Origin: Amycolatopsis balhimycina FH 1894
GTDB taxonomy: Bacteria; Actinomycetota; Actinomycetes; Mycobacteriales; Pseudonocardiaceae
Direction of reading: 5' to 3'
Length of the DNA: 64,000 nucleotides
NCBI RefSeq assembly: GCF_000384295.1
Contig: NZ_KB913037.1
Coordinates: 6,945,533 to 7,009,532, forward strand
Shown here: positions 53,601 to 61,162 of the stretch, piece after piece
Numbering within the stretch: the first letter of the stretch is position 1
Layout: each line of letters starts with the position of its first letter
Notes under the pieces: model-generated
What the model saw: only the letters and a program-made list of their open reading frames with translations
Database searches by the model: none
What the model was told of the DNA's origin: nothing
Position numbers and translations under genes: made by a program

Positions 53601-54050
53601 GTCCAGGCGGTCAACGGCCAGCTCGGCGACGTCGACACCAACGTGTTCGACACGAACGTGATCACGCTGCCGGTTTCCCTCTCGGCACTCGGCATCGACG
53701 CGAACGCCGACACCCACCGCATCTCCTACACGGTGGGCGTCAGCGGCTTCTACGTCGCGCCGGGCACGACGAACGGGCTGATCGACTACGTCGGCACGCC
53801 GCTCTCGTTCGACGCGCTCGCGCCGGGCTACGCGGTGCAGGGTGGTGGCGACGCCGCCCTGGGCTACGTCGCGAAGCCGGGCACGGCGCTGGTCGTGACC
53901 CGGAACGCGACGTCGGCCGCGGCCGACAACGCCCTCGGGCTGCTGGCCATCGAGCACCACAACGCGGCGGGCAACCGGGCGAACGTGGTCAAGGTGGAGG
54001 ACGCCCGGCCGGGGAACGACCGTCAGCCGATCGGGGCAGGTCACCACTGA
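50697..54050 (+). CDS. Large secreted subtilisin-like (S8) peptidase
   Basis: A 1117-aa exported serine protease. The signal peptide runs to about residue 30 (VASA then ADAPL), followed by an inhibitor-I9-like propeptide to about 160. The catalytic triad is Asp192 (GVIDDGID), His261 (CGEHGTHVAG) and Ser609 (SGTSMAAP). The roughly 350-residue gap between His and Ser holds a PA-like insert (about 430-560). Beyond 660 there is a beta-rich Fn3-like C-terminal region (VSFGTVEAAGPVTLSKTI). ATG 50697 follows TAAGGGG. No cell-wall anchor is seen, so the enzyme should be released. Confidence 0.92.
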   Translation: MSRSRLPARATTAAFAVVLAAALGAPVASAADAPLADGVAPAKIDDARLQGKLSPRLGAAQGRVTAFVELAKKPAVDAFTAAEPQGKDQAKRAARAAKADTAAAVDSVLGQLRAADAQPQVVTQTANAVPGVVVTADAAKLREVAKRADVVAVRTVVPKTRTNASAEQLTNTLAAWQQTGKFGDGVRVGVIDDGIDYTHADFGGPGTQAAYKSVDSTKPTPLFPSAKVVGGTDLVGNDYDAATAGKTTPKPDPNPLACGEHGTHVAGTIGGFGITADGKTFKGDYKKLDAKKVDAMQIGPGTAPKSLLYAIKVFGCTGSTNVTSQALDWALDPDGDGDFTDHLDIVNLSLGSDFGAPDDPDSLFVRKLAANNVLPVISAGNGGDINDIAGSPGNTPEALTVASTRDAGVLRDAAEVKAPAGVAGQKTGQYSQNYTGYDTLDLAAPVVKLSAANAAGCAPYSAEDKAKAAGKFVWLEWDDNDSTRACGSAARSNNAQAAGAKGALLSSTLEHFSAGIAGNAAIPVFQFTGSATAPLRPALNAGTLQVRLFGTGRASIQTSDKTIVDTPSSFTSRGTRGPALKPDVAAPGDTITSAFRGSGNGRTVLSGTSMAAPHTAGITALVRQAHPDWSVEDVKASVIDTAGHDVSDGKGHTYAPQRVGSGRIDAKAALDNQVLAYVVDDPGAVSVSFGTVEAAGPVTLSKTIKLVNKGVTPAEYTVAYQAVNALPGVEYTVDKQSVKLSARGTAKVKVTLKITDPKALRKVMDPTMAATQAGLARQFVADASGRVAFTPVSGAKVPLRVSVYAAPKPVSTISTPPSVKFPSDATQAVLNLGGKGVDQGAGAQRYRSLISVLELQAESPQLPECDADVVTDCTLNKTAKGGDLRYIGAASTAPLAKAQGEPENAMLAFGLSTWGDWANIGSNTSPFVDIDTTGDGQPDFETYVTKATATDVLLANTVALKPGFPTVDVQAVNGQLGDVDTNVFDTNVITLPVSLSALGIDANADTHRISYTVGVSGFYVAPGTTNGLIDYVGTPLSFDALAPGYAVQGGGDAALGYVAKPGTALVVTRNATSAAADNALGLLAIEHHNAAGNRANVVKVEDARPGNDRQPIGAGHH

Positions 54051-54079
54051 CGGGCGGCAAGATCGATTGACGCAGGACC

Positions 54080-54117
54080 AGGGGCGCTCGCCGCGGATTT
54101 CCGCGGGGAGCGCCCCT
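54080..54117 (+). terminator. Terminator of the S8 peptidase gene
   Basis: AGGGGCGCTC (54080-54089) with GAGCGCCCCT (54108-54117), extended by inner CCGCGG/CCGCGG. Confidence 0.8.
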
Positions 54118-54172
54118 CTCGCGTTCCCCCGATCGGGTGTCTCACCCTGCGGGAGGATGCGGCATAAGGGTG

Positions 54173-54205
54173 GTGCGGCTACGGCCGTTTGTCTACGGCC
54201 GGTAA
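54173..54205 (+). CDS. Candidate leader peptide upstream of leuB, 10 aa
   Basis: GTG-started [13 protein letters not shown]. It includes one rare Leu codon (CTA) and one Val codon, and starts 4 nt after a -10-like CATAAG (54163-54168). CGGCCG repeats (54182-54187 and 54196-54201) can pair, and a later CGTTTTGTTG (54221-54230) recalls the tails of the ilvB and cimA attenuators. Unlike those, no clean terminator stem abuts the T-run and there is no codon run. It is therefore only a candidate. Confidence 0.3.
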   Translation: MRLRPFVYGR

Positions 54206-54278
54206 CCTTCCGGCTGCTGGCGTTTTGTTGCGGTGGGCCATCGGTGCGGTCGATGGTCCGGTCGACGGAGGTGTGTGG

Positions 54279-55316
54279 ATGCGGCTCGCGGTGATCCCAG
54301 GTGACGGGATCGGGCCCGAGGTGGTCTCCGAGGCGCTGAAGGTACTCGGCGAGGTAGTACCGACGGCGGAGATCACGAACTACGACCTCGGCGCCGCGCG
54401 ATGGCACTCGACCGGCGAGCTGCTCCCCGAGTCGGTCCTCGGCGAGCTCCGCCAGCACGACGCGATCCTGCTGGGCGCGGTCGGTGACCCGTCGGTGCCG
54501 AGCGGAATCCTCGAGCGCGGCTTGCTGCTGCGCCTGCGGTTCGAAATGGACCACCACGTCAACCTGCGCCCGGCGCGGCTGTACCCGGGTGTCCGGGGAC
54601 CGCTGGCCGACGCGGGTGACGTCGACATGGTCGTCGTGCGCGAAGGCACCGAAGGCCCGTACGCGGGTACTGGTGGCCTGATCCGCAAGGACACCGAGCA
54701 CGAAATCGCGACGGAGGTCAGCGTCAACACGGCGTTCGGCGTCCGGCGCGTGGTGGCGGACGCGTTCAGCCGCGCCGAGGCCCGGCCGCGCAAGCACCTG
54801 ACGCTGGTGCACAAGACCAACGTGCTCTCGTTCGCCGGGTCGCTGTGGTCGCGCATCGTCGAAGAGGTTTCGCTGGAGCACCCGGACGTGACGGTCGCGT
54901 ATTCGCATGTGGACGCGGCGACGATCCACCTGGTGACGGACCCGTCCCGGTTCGACGTGATCGTGACGGACAACCTGTTCGGCGACATCATCACCGACCT
55001 CGCGGCGGCGGTGACGGGCGGAATCGGCCTCGCGGCCAGCGGCAACCTGGACATGACCCGCCGCAACCCGAGCATGTTCGAGCCGGTCCACGGCTCGGCG
55101 CCGGACATCGCGGGCCAGGGGCTCGCGGACCCGACGGCGGCGGTGCTGTCCGTGGCGCTGCTGCTGGACCACCTGGGCCAGAAGGAATCGGCCCGGCGGA
55201 TCGAGGCGTCGGTGGCGTTCGACCTGGCCACCCGGGACCAGTCTTCGCCGGGCGCCACGACGGCGATCGGTGACCGGCTGGCGGCTTTGGTTTCGTCCAA
55301 CGTCCGCACGGGCTGA
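54279..55316 (+). CDS. leuB: 3-isopropylmalate dehydrogenase
   Basis: A 345-aa beta-decarboxylating dehydrogenase of leucine synthesis. It opens [14 protein letters not shown]. Substrate Arg residues lie in [12 protein letters not shown], Lys and Tyr in the middle ([16 protein letters not shown]), and metal Asp residues in [10 protein letters not shown]. The NAD-binding [13 protein letters not shown] is near the end. ATG 54279 follows CGGAGG. leuA, leuC and leuD are not in the window. It matches Rv2995c. Confidence 0.97.
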   Translation: MRLAVIPGDGIGPEVVSEALKVLGEVVPTAEITNYDLGAARWHSTGELLPESVLGELRQHDAILLGAVGDPSVPSGILERGLLLRLRFEMDHHVNLRPARLYPGVRGPLADAGDVDMVVVREGTEGPYAGTGGLIRKDTEHEIATEVSVNTAFGVRRVVADAFSRAEARPRKHLTLVHKTNVLSFAGSLWSRIVEEVSLEHPDVTVAYSHVDAATIHLVTDPSRFDVIVTDNLFGDIITDLAAAVTGGIGLAASGNLDMTRRNPSMFEPVHGSAPDIAGQGLADPTAAVLSVALLLDHLGQKESARRIEASVAFDLATRDQSSPGATTAIGDRLAALVSSNVRTG

Positions 55317-55327
55317 TTTTCCGGAGA

Positions 55328-55358
55328 AGCCCCGCACCCGTTGCTCGGGTGCGGGGCT
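55328..55358 (+). terminator. Terminator of leuB
   Basis: AGCCCCGCACCC (55328-55339) with GGGTGCGGGGCT (55347-55358), followed by TTTTT. Confidence 0.88.
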
Positions 55359-55391
55359 TTTTCGTGCCGGGTGCCGGGTGCCGCTGGGCCG

Positions 55392-55450
55392 GAGGTCTTG
55401 AATGACTCATTCAGGACCTCCGAAGACCTGAATGAGTCATTCAAGACCTC
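55392..55450. repeat. 24-bp perfect inverted repeat, arms self-palindromic
   Basis: GAGGTCTTGAATGACTCATTCAGG (55392-55415 by position) and its exact complement (55427-55450) are separated by 11 nt. Each arm also contains a near-perfect palindrome TGAATGA-C/G-TCATTCA. It lies between leuB and the cimA leader, in non-coding DNA, and is separate from the leuB terminator. Confidence 0.8.
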
Positions 55451-55670
55451 GGAACTGTGCCGCCGGCCCGACTTGTCCACAGCCCCGCCGCGATGTGGAC
55501 AACTTCGCTGCCGAACGGCTTTTCGGCCGGTTCTGTCGGTTGCCGCCGATAGACTGGACCGGGGTCAGCCCCCAGGGAGCGGTGGGGCATGGTTGGTGGG
55601 GGTTTCCCGGATGGTGGGAGCTTCGCCCAGGTTCTGGACGTGGCCGCCGGTGCTGTGGCATGATGCGACC

Positions 55671-55715
55671 GTGACCAGCTTCGCGATCATTATCGACGAG
55701 CGCGCCGGACGATAG
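55671..55715 (+). CDS. cimA leader peptide with three consecutive Ile codons, 14 aa
   Basis: GTG-started ORF MTSFAIIIDERAGR; codons 6-8 are ATC ATT ATC. A -10-like CATGAT (55659-55664) ends 6 nt before the GTG and there is no SD, so it is probably leaderless. Its last codons build the first arm of a 9-bp hairpin, followed by a U-tract terminator before cimA. Isoleucine is the end product of the citramalate route, so the Ile run is a fitting sensor. Confidence 0.88.
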   Translation: MTSFAIIIDERAGR

Positions 55716-55769
55716 CTCCACAAGAGCCCCCGGCGCGCAACCTCTCGCACCCATGCGGGAGGTTTTTTT
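55700..55769 (+). terminator. Attenuator of cimA
   Basis: GCGCGCCGG (55700-55708, inside the leader ORF) pairs with CCGGCGCGC (55730-55738). The terminator stem follows: AACCTC (55739-55744) with GAGGTT plus inner CGCA/TGCG, then a run of seven T and GTTG. Order and spacing mirror the ilvB attenuator. Confidence 0.85.
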
Positions 55770-55796
55770 GTTGCCTTGAAACGCTAGGAGAAGACC

Positions 55797-57401
55797 GTGA
55801 CCCGCACGGAGCCCGCCGATACCCCGCTCGGCGACGCCTTCCACCTCTACGACACCACCCTGCGCGACGGTGCGCAGCGGGAGGGCATCTCCTACTCCGT
55901 CCAGGACAAGCTCGCCGTCGCGCGGCTGCTGGACGAGCTCGGTGTCGGGTTCATCGAAGGCGGCTGGCCCGGGGCGCTTCCCAAGGACACCGAATTCTTC
56001 GCCCGCGCCGCGAAGGGCGAGCTCAACCTGAAGCACGCGGCCCTCGTCGCTTTCGGGGCGACTCGCAAGGCCGGCACCACCGCCGACGCCGATCCGCAGG
56101 TCCGGGCGCTGCTCGACAGCGAGGCGCCGGTCATCACCCTCGTCGCCAAGTCCGACCTCAGGCACATCGAACGCGCTCTCCGCGTCGACGTCGACGAGGC
56201 CTGTGCCATGGTCCGGGACACCGTCGAGTTCCTGACGAACGAAGGGCGGCGGGTCTTCCTCGACGCCGAGCACTTCTTCGACGGTTACGCCAACTCTCCC
56301 GAGACGTCCCTCAAGGTCCTCGACGCGGCCGCCCACGCCGGCGCCGATGTCCTCGTGCTCTGCGACACCAACGGCGGCCAGCTGCCGCTCGGGCTCGCCG
56401 AGACCGTCCGGACGATCAAGGACAAGACCGGGTTCCGCCTCGGGATCCACTGTCAGGACGACACTTCCTGCGCCGTGGCGAACTCCGTCGCCGCGGTGCA
56501 GGCCGGCGCGACGCACGTCCAGTGCACCGCCAACGGTTACGGGGAGCGGGCCGGCAACGCCGACCTCTTCGCCGTGACGGGAAACCTGGTGACCAAGCTC
56601 GGCATGGACGTCCTCCCGACCGGAGGCGGCGCCGAGCTCACCCGGGTCTCCCATGCCCTTGCCGAAATCGCCAACCTCGCCCCCTACTCCCACCAGGCTT
56701 ACGTAGGGGCGTCGGCTTTCGCTCACAAGGCGGGACTGCACGCGAGCGCGATCAAGGTGGATCCGTTGTTGTACAACCACATCGATCCGTCTTCCGTCGG
56801 CAACGACATGCGGGTACTGGTCACCGAGATGGCCGGCCGGGCCAGCCTCGAGCTCAAGGGACGTGAGCTCGGGGTCGACCTGGCCGGCCGGCCCGAGGCG
56901 CTGACGAGCGCGATCACGAAGGTCAAGCGGCTCGAGGCGGAAGGCTGGTCCTTCGAAGCCGCCGACGCCTCCCTCGAGCTCCTGCTGCGCCAGGAAGCCG
57001 ATGTCCCGGTCGAATCGCCGTTCGAGCTCGAGTCCTACCGCGTGGTGCTCGACCACCGCCCGGACGGCGAGGTCATGGCCGAGGCGACGGTCAAGGTGCA
57101 CGTCCGCGGGCAGCGCGTCATCGCCACCGCCGAGGGCATCGGCCCGGTGCACGCCCTCGACGCCGCCCTGCGGAAGGCGCTGAGCCCGCACTTGTCCTGG
57201 TTGGACAGTGTGGAGCTGGCCGACTACAAGGTCCGGATCCTCCAGGGGCACCCGGGGACCGACGCGGTGACGCGCGTGCTGGTCGAAAGCACCGACGGCG
57301 AACGCGAGTGGACCACCGTCGGGGTCCACGGGAACATCGTCGAGGCCAGCTGGCTCGCCCTGTGCGACGCGCTCGTGCACAAGAGCACGACCGTGGCCTG
57401 A
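55797..57401 (+). CDS. cimA: Citramalate synthase
   Basis: A 534-aa LeuA-type enzyme of the CimA group, condensing acetyl-CoA and pyruvate to citramalate, a threonine-independent source of 2-oxobutyrate for isoleucine. It has YDTTLRDGAQREGISYS (metal Asp and catalytic Arg), the family's GGWPG, the LCDTNGGQLP motif, the HCQDDTSCAVANS metal histidines, and a full C-terminal allosteric domain. GTG 55797 follows AGGAG. Its Ile leader upstream supports CimA over isopropylmalate synthase. Confidence 0.94.
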   Translation: MTRTEPADTPLGDAFHLYDTTLRDGAQREGISYSVQDKLAVARLLDELGVGFIEGGWPGALPKDTEFFARAAKGELNLKHAALVAFGATRKAGTTADADPQVRALLDSEAPVITLVAKSDLRHIERALRVDVDEACAMVRDTVEFLTNEGRRVFLDAEHFFDGYANSPETSLKVLDAAAHAGADVLVLCDTNGGQLPLGLAETVRTIKDKTGFRLGIHCQDDTSCAVANSVAAVQAGATHVQCTANGYGERAGNADLFAVTGNLVTKLGMDVLPTGGGAELTRVSHALAEIANLAPYSHQAYVGASAFAHKAGLHASAIKVDPLLYNHIDPSSVGNDMRVLVTEMAGRASLELKGRELGVDLAGRPEALTSAITKVKRLEAEGWSFEAADASLELLLRQEADVPVESPFELESYRVVLDHRPDGEVMAEATVKVHVRGQRVIATAEGIGPVHALDAALRKALSPHLSWLDSVELADYKVRILQGHPGTDAVTRVLVESTDGEREWTTVGVHGNIVEASWLALCDALVHKSTTVA

Positions 57402-57494
57402 GTCACAGTGACATCCGGGCCTTCGGCCCGGGCCGGGGGCTCCGCCACCCGGAACCCCCGAAGGCCGTTGGGTGGGCGCACGTAGACTGACCGC

Positions 57495-58265
57495 GTGCGC
57501 CTAGCCCGAATTGCTCATCCCGGTGGTGTCGCGTTCGCTTCGGTCGAAGGGGACGGTGACGACGCCCAGGTCCTGGAGATCGCCGAGCACCCGTTCGGCC
57601 AGCCCAACTTCACCGGCAAGCGGTGGCCGCTGGCCGACGTCCGGCTGCTCGCGCCGATCCTGCCGTCCAAGGTGATCGCCGTCGGCCGCAACTACGCCAA
57701 GCACGCGGCCGAGTTCGGCAACGAGGTGCCCGCCGCGCCGATGCTGTTCCTCAAGCCGTCGACCACGGTCGTCGGCCCGAACGCGCCCATCCGCCGCCCG
57801 TCCGGCGTCGGCCGCGTCGACTTCGAGGGCGAGCTCGCCATCGTCATCGGCCAGCCGGTCAAGAACGTCCCCGCGGCCCGCGCCGCGAGCGCGATCCTCG
57901 GCTACACCGTCGCCAACGACGTCAGCGCCCGCGACCTGCAGAAGTCCGACGGCCAGTGGGGCCGCGCGAAGGGCTTCGACACCTTCTGCCCGCTCGGGCC
58001 GTGGATCGAGACGTCGCTCGACGCGTCCGACCTGACGCTGAGGTCCGAAGTCGACGGCGAACTGAAGCAGGACGGCCGCACTTCGGACCTCGTCCACAAG
58101 ATCCCCGAGCTCGTCGAGTTCGTCTCCGGGGTCATGACGCTGCTGCCCGGCGACGTCATCCTCACCGGCACCCCGGAGGGCGTCGGCCCGATCGAGGGCG
58201 GCCAGAGCGTCTCGATCACCATCGAAGGCATCGGCACCCTGACCAACCCGGTCGAAAGCGTCTGA
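57495..58265 (+). CDS. Fumarylacetoacetate hydrolase family protein
   Basis: A 256-aa FAH-fold hydrolase (Rv2993c-like). It has GRNYAKHAAEFGNEVP, metal-binding Glu and Asp in DFEGELAIVIG and NDVSARDLQ, and the closing GDVILTGTPEGVGP. GTG 57495 follows a -10 TAGACT (57483-57488) by 6 nt, so it is probably leaderless. Likely activities are 2-oxoacid or acylpyruvate hydrolysis. In mycobacteria gltX follows this gene; here it does not. Confidence 0.92.
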   Translation: MRLARIAHPGGVAFASVEGDGDDAQVLEIAEHPFGQPNFTGKRWPLADVRLLAPILPSKVIAVGRNYAKHAAEFGNEVPAAPMLFLKPSTTVVGPNAPIRRPSGVGRVDFEGELAIVIGQPVKNVPAARAASAILGYTVANDVSARDLQKSDGQWGRAKGFDTFCPLGPWIETSLDASDLTLRSEVDGELKQDGRTSDLVHKIPELVEFVSGVMTLLPGDVILTGTPEGVGPIEGGQSVSITIEGIGTLTNPVESV

Positions 58266-58274
58266 CCCGTAATT

Positions 58275-58323
58275 CGTGAAGGCCACCTTCAGGAACTACA
58301 AGTTCCTGAAGGTGGCCTTCACG
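58275..58323. repeat. 23-bp perfect hairpin between convergent genes
   Basis: CGTGAAGGCCACCTTCAGGAACT (arm 58275-58297) and its exact complement (58301-58323) have a 3-nt loop (ACA). It lies 9 nt after the FAH stop and 4 nt before the FAD gene stop. It could terminate both, but is much longer than needed, and no U-tract is present. Confidence 0.8.
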
Positions 58324-58327
58324 GCTT

Positions 58328-59566
58328 TCAGCGGCCCGCCGGCTCCATCGGGCGGCGGGCGAACGCCGGCGCGTGCTCGGGGCGCAGGCCGAGACCCAGC
58401 AGCCGCGCGGGGAAGTACGAGAGCTTCGGGAACCGCGCGAACAGCTTGATCATCGGTGCCGGCGGGCCGTTGCGCTTGCCCGCCATCACCGCGCGCATCA
58501 CGGTCCGGTGCAGCAGCCGCTGCAGGCCCTGCACCAGGAGCGTCGGCGCCAGCCGGCGCGAGCGCACCTTCGCCAGGTCCGCCTCCGAGGGACGGCCCCG
58601 CCGCAGCGGTTCGGCCAGCAGCGTCGCCGCCGCGACCGCGTCCTGCACCGCCAGGTTGATGCCGACCCCGCCGATCGGCGACATCGCGTGCGCCGCGTCG
58701 CCGATGCAGAGCAGCCCGTCGACGTGCCACCGGCGCAGCAGGTTGAGCCGCACGTCGAGGAACTTGACGTCGTCCATCGACTCCAGTTCGTGCACCCGGT
58801 CGGCGAACTCGGGGCAGATCTGCGTGACGTTGTGCCGGAACGCCTCGATGCCCTGCTTGCGCAGGTCGTCGCCCTTCGGGCTGAGGTAGGCGACCTGGAA
58901 GAAGCCGGGCCGGGGGAGCGGCACGGCGAACCGGCGGTCGTGCATCCTCGGCATCAGCGTGCCGCCTCCGTTGCCGTCGGCCCGCGAGAGCCGGAACCAC
59001 CAGACGTCGAACGGGCAGTCGTACTCGCGCGGTACGAGACCGGCTTCGCGCCGTGCCAGTGACCACCGGCCGTCCGCGGCGATGACCAGGTCGGCGCGGA
59101 CTTCGCCGGTCTCACCGGCCACCGTGCGGTAGGTGACACCGGCCACCCGGCCGTGCTCGCGGACCAGACCGGTGCACTCGGTCTCCGTCCGCAGGACGAA
59201 GGTCGGCTCTTTCCGGGCGCTTTCGGCGAGCAGGTCGAGGAAGTCCCACTGCGGCACCATCGCGATGTAGGGGTGCGCGACCTTCAGCCGGGTGAAGTCG
59301 GCGAGCTTCATCATCTCGCCGTCCTCCATCGGGAAGCCCGCCGCGCTCAGCTCGCTGTGCGGCAGCGCGTGGAACTTCTCGCCGAGGCCCAGCTCGTCGA
59401 GCAGGGTGAGCGTCGACGGGTGGACCGTGTCGCCGCGGAAGTCACGCAGGAAGTCGGCGTGCTTCTCCAGCACCGTCACCTCGACGCCGGCCCGGGCCAG
59501 CAGAAGTCCCGTGACCATCCCGGCCGGCCCGCCACCGATGACGACGCAGCTCGTGCGCTCGGTCAT
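58328..59566 (-). CDS. FAD-dependent monooxygenase (PHBH/UbiH type)
   Basis: A 412-aa flavoprotein. The N-terminal FAD loop is GGGPAGMVTGLLLARAG. The middle DG motif region (DLVIAADGRWS) and the C-terminal GD motif CIGDAAHAMSPIGGVGINLA are complete. ATG 59566 has GGGAG at good spacing; ATG 59575 is in frame but touches that site. It likely hydroxylates an aromatic substrate. An operator palindrome overlaps the upstream region. Confidence 0.9.
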   Translation of the reverse strand: MTERTSCVVIGGGPAGMVTGLLLARAGVEVTVLEKHADFLRDFRGDTVHPSTLTLLDELGLGEKFHALPHSELSAAGFPMEDGEMMKLADFTRLKVAHPYIAMVPQWDFLDLLAESARKEPTFVLRTETECTGLVREHGRVAGVTYRTVAGETGEVRADLVIAADGRWSLARREAGLVPREYDCPFDVWWFRLSRADGNGGGTLMPRMHDRRFAVPLPRPGFFQVAYLSPKGDDLRKQGIEAFRHNVTQICPEFADRVHELESMDDVKFLDVRLNLLRRWHVDGLLCIGDAAHAMSPIGGVGINLAVQDAVAAATLLAEPLRRGRPSEADLAKVRSRRLAPTLLVQGLQRLLHRTVMRAVMAGKRNGPPAPMIKLFARFPKLSYFPARLLGLGLRPEHAPAFARRPMEPAGR

Positions 59567-59579
59567 CTCGACCATCTCC

Positions 59580-59603
59580 CTTATTCATCGCTTGTTGAAT
59601 AAG
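59580..59603. promoter_or_regulatory. Operator-like inverted repeat upstream of the FAD monooxygenase
   Basis: CTTATTCA (59580-59587) and TGAATAAG (59596-59603), 8-nt spacer: a perfect repeat of the TetR-operator kind, 14 nt from the start. No TetR gene is adjacent. The 436-nt stretch 59604-60039 beyond it holds no gene that I can support. Confidence 0.55.
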
Positions 59604-60039
59604 CTGAGAATGCACCCCCGCTGGGGCGGCGTCAAGCGATGTGGCGAGAGATACGCTGATCGGGCGACGGACGGGGTGCCCGGTGGTCCGTCCGTGTTTC
59701 GTGTGTTTCGTCCGCGTTTCGCGGCGGGCCGGTGGCGAGAAACCGTCCAAACGCGACCGTTCGCCGGATCTCTTCGACCTCGGGGGCGGGCGTCGGCTCC
59801 GGGGTGCCGACCCACCGATGTGGACAGACGGATTGACCTTTCGCCGCAACGGTTTCGGATCAGATCGTGCCGTCGCCGAACCTTCTGCCGCGGTGCGCGC
59901 CGAAGGAGCCGCGCCGTGGCCGGATAACCGAAAGAAGACGGTTCGCCAACTGGGAGTAGAGCCGATGCGCCGGAACAGGCGAGTGGCAATCACCTCTTTG
60001 GCAGCGTCGCGAACGCGGCGGTTGCCCTAGCCTCACTGG

Positions 60040-60867
60040 GTGGATTTCGCCCTGGCACCCCGGACCCCTTCGCGAATCGCCCCGCCCGCCGCGGCGGCGT
60101 CCGAGCCCTGGGCACCGCCCGAGCTCCGGCTGGTGTGCCTGGACATCGACGACACCTTGATCGACTGCACCGCCGCGATCCGCCGCAGCCTCCACATCCT
60201 CACCGGCCGCGGCGATCTGTGGCCGTTGTGGGACCTGATCACCGAAGAGCACGTCGCCCTGGTCGTCGCCGGTGAGCTCGACTACGCGACCATGCACCAG
60301 CGGCGCACCGACTGCTTCCTCGCCGAACTCGGCATCCTCGCCGACGCCGAGCAGGTCAGCTCCTTCGAGCGCCGCCGAAGAGAGCTGCTCGACCACTCCT
60401 GGCAACTGTTCGACGACGTCGTCCCGTGCCTGGAGTGGCTGCGCGCGGCCGGGCTGACCTTGGCCGCCGTCACGAACGCCTCGGGCGCCCACCAGCGGAA
60501 GAAGATTGCCGACCTGGGCCTGGCCCCGTTCTTCGACCACGTCGCCATCGCCGGCGAGCTGGGAGTGGCGAAACCCGACCCGGTGATGTTCCACACGGTC
60601 TGCCTGGGCATGGGCTGCGCCCCTGACCAGGCGGTTCACGTGGGGGACAAACTGGACACCGACGCGATCGGCGCCCGCGACGCCGGCCTCGGCGCGGTGT
60701 GGCTCGACCGCGACGGCATCGGCGAGCGCGCGCCCGAAGGCGTCCGCACCGTCGCCGGCCTCGCCGAGCTGCCTGAGCTGCTGGTTTCGGAGTACGCCAC
60801 GATCGGGGTCCCCGCCCAGCGCAGCACGGGCACCCCCGCGTTCACCGTCCGGAACGGCGTGCTCTAG
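60040..60867 (+). CDS. HAD-superfamily hydrolase
   Basis: A 275-aa phosphatase-type protein. Motif I is DIDDTLID (about residues 35-42), motif II VTNASG, motif III Lys in GVAKPDP, and motif IV VGDKLDTDAIGA. The cap is helical. GTG 60040 follows a -10-like TAGCCT (60028-60033) by 6 nt. About 25 residues before the domain are Pro/Ala-rich. Substrate unknown. Confidence 0.9.
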   Translation: MDFALAPRTPSRIAPPAAAASEPWAPPELRLVCLDIDDTLIDCTAAIRRSLHILTGRGDLWPLWDLITEEHVALVVAGELDYATMHQRRTDCFLAELGILADAEQVSSFERRRRELLDHSWQLFDDVVPCLEWLRAAGLTLAAVTNASGAHQRKKIADLGLAPFFDHVAIAGELGVAKPDPVMFHTVCLGMGCAPDQAVHVGDKLDTDAIGARDAGLGAVWLDRDGIGERAPEGVRTVAGLAELPELLVSEYATIGVPAQRSTGTPAFTVRNGVL

Positions 60868-60916
60868 TATTTCTCCTCGTGCGGTGCTGAACCGGCCAGC
60901 CGGAGCGGTACCTCAC

Positions 60917-60988
60917 TGGGGTATGGTGTAATTGGCAGCACGACTGGTTCTGGTCCAGTTAGTCTAGGTTCGAGTCCTGGTACCCCAG
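60917..60988 (+). tRNA. tRNA-Gln (anticodon CTG)
   Basis: A complete 72-nt cloverleaf. Acceptor TGGGGTA (60917-60923) pairs with TACCCCA (60981-60987), with discriminator G. Anticodon stem ACTGG/CCAGT encloses loop TTCTGGT with anticodon CTG at 60950-60952. T-loop GTTCGAGTC is present. CCA is not encoded. Confidence 0.95.
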
Positions 60989-61089
60989 CTGCGGAGAGTG
61001 ACCCCCCTGCGGGGCGAGAAATCGCCTCTGGTAAGTTCTCTCCAGCAAGAAAAACAGAAAAGCCCCTGGGAAACCAGGGAAGATCCTAA

Positions 61090-61162
61090 GCCCCCGTCGT
61101 CTAGCGGCCTAGGACGCCGGCCTCTCACGCCGGTAGCGTGGGTTCGAATCCCATCGGGGGTA
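61090..61162 (+). tRNA. tRNA-Glu (anticodon CTC)
   Basis: A complete 73-nt cloverleaf. Acceptor GCCCCCG (61090-61096) pairs with CGGGGGT (61155-61161, one G-U pair), with discriminator A. Anticodon stem CCGGC/GCCGG holds CTC at 61124-61126. T-loop GTTCGAATC is present. CCA is not encoded. The stretch 61163-61472 after it shows no gene or tRNA-end duplication. Confidence 0.95.

Noticed and set aside
50712..55337. A 1541-aa open frame on the minus strand.
   Set aside because: It is antisense to the S8 peptidase and leuB, is Arg/Gly/Val-rich, and is a high-G+C shadow frame.
55341..55715. A 124-aa rightward ORF that ends with the cimA leader sequence.
   Set aside because: It runs through the leuB downstream region and the 24-bp inverted repeat. 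Only its last 14 codons have a fitting start and function.
59604..60039. Short Arg-rich ORFs in the gap before the HAD gene.
   Set aside because: They have no SD, domain or consistent codon bias; I treat the stretch as non-coding.
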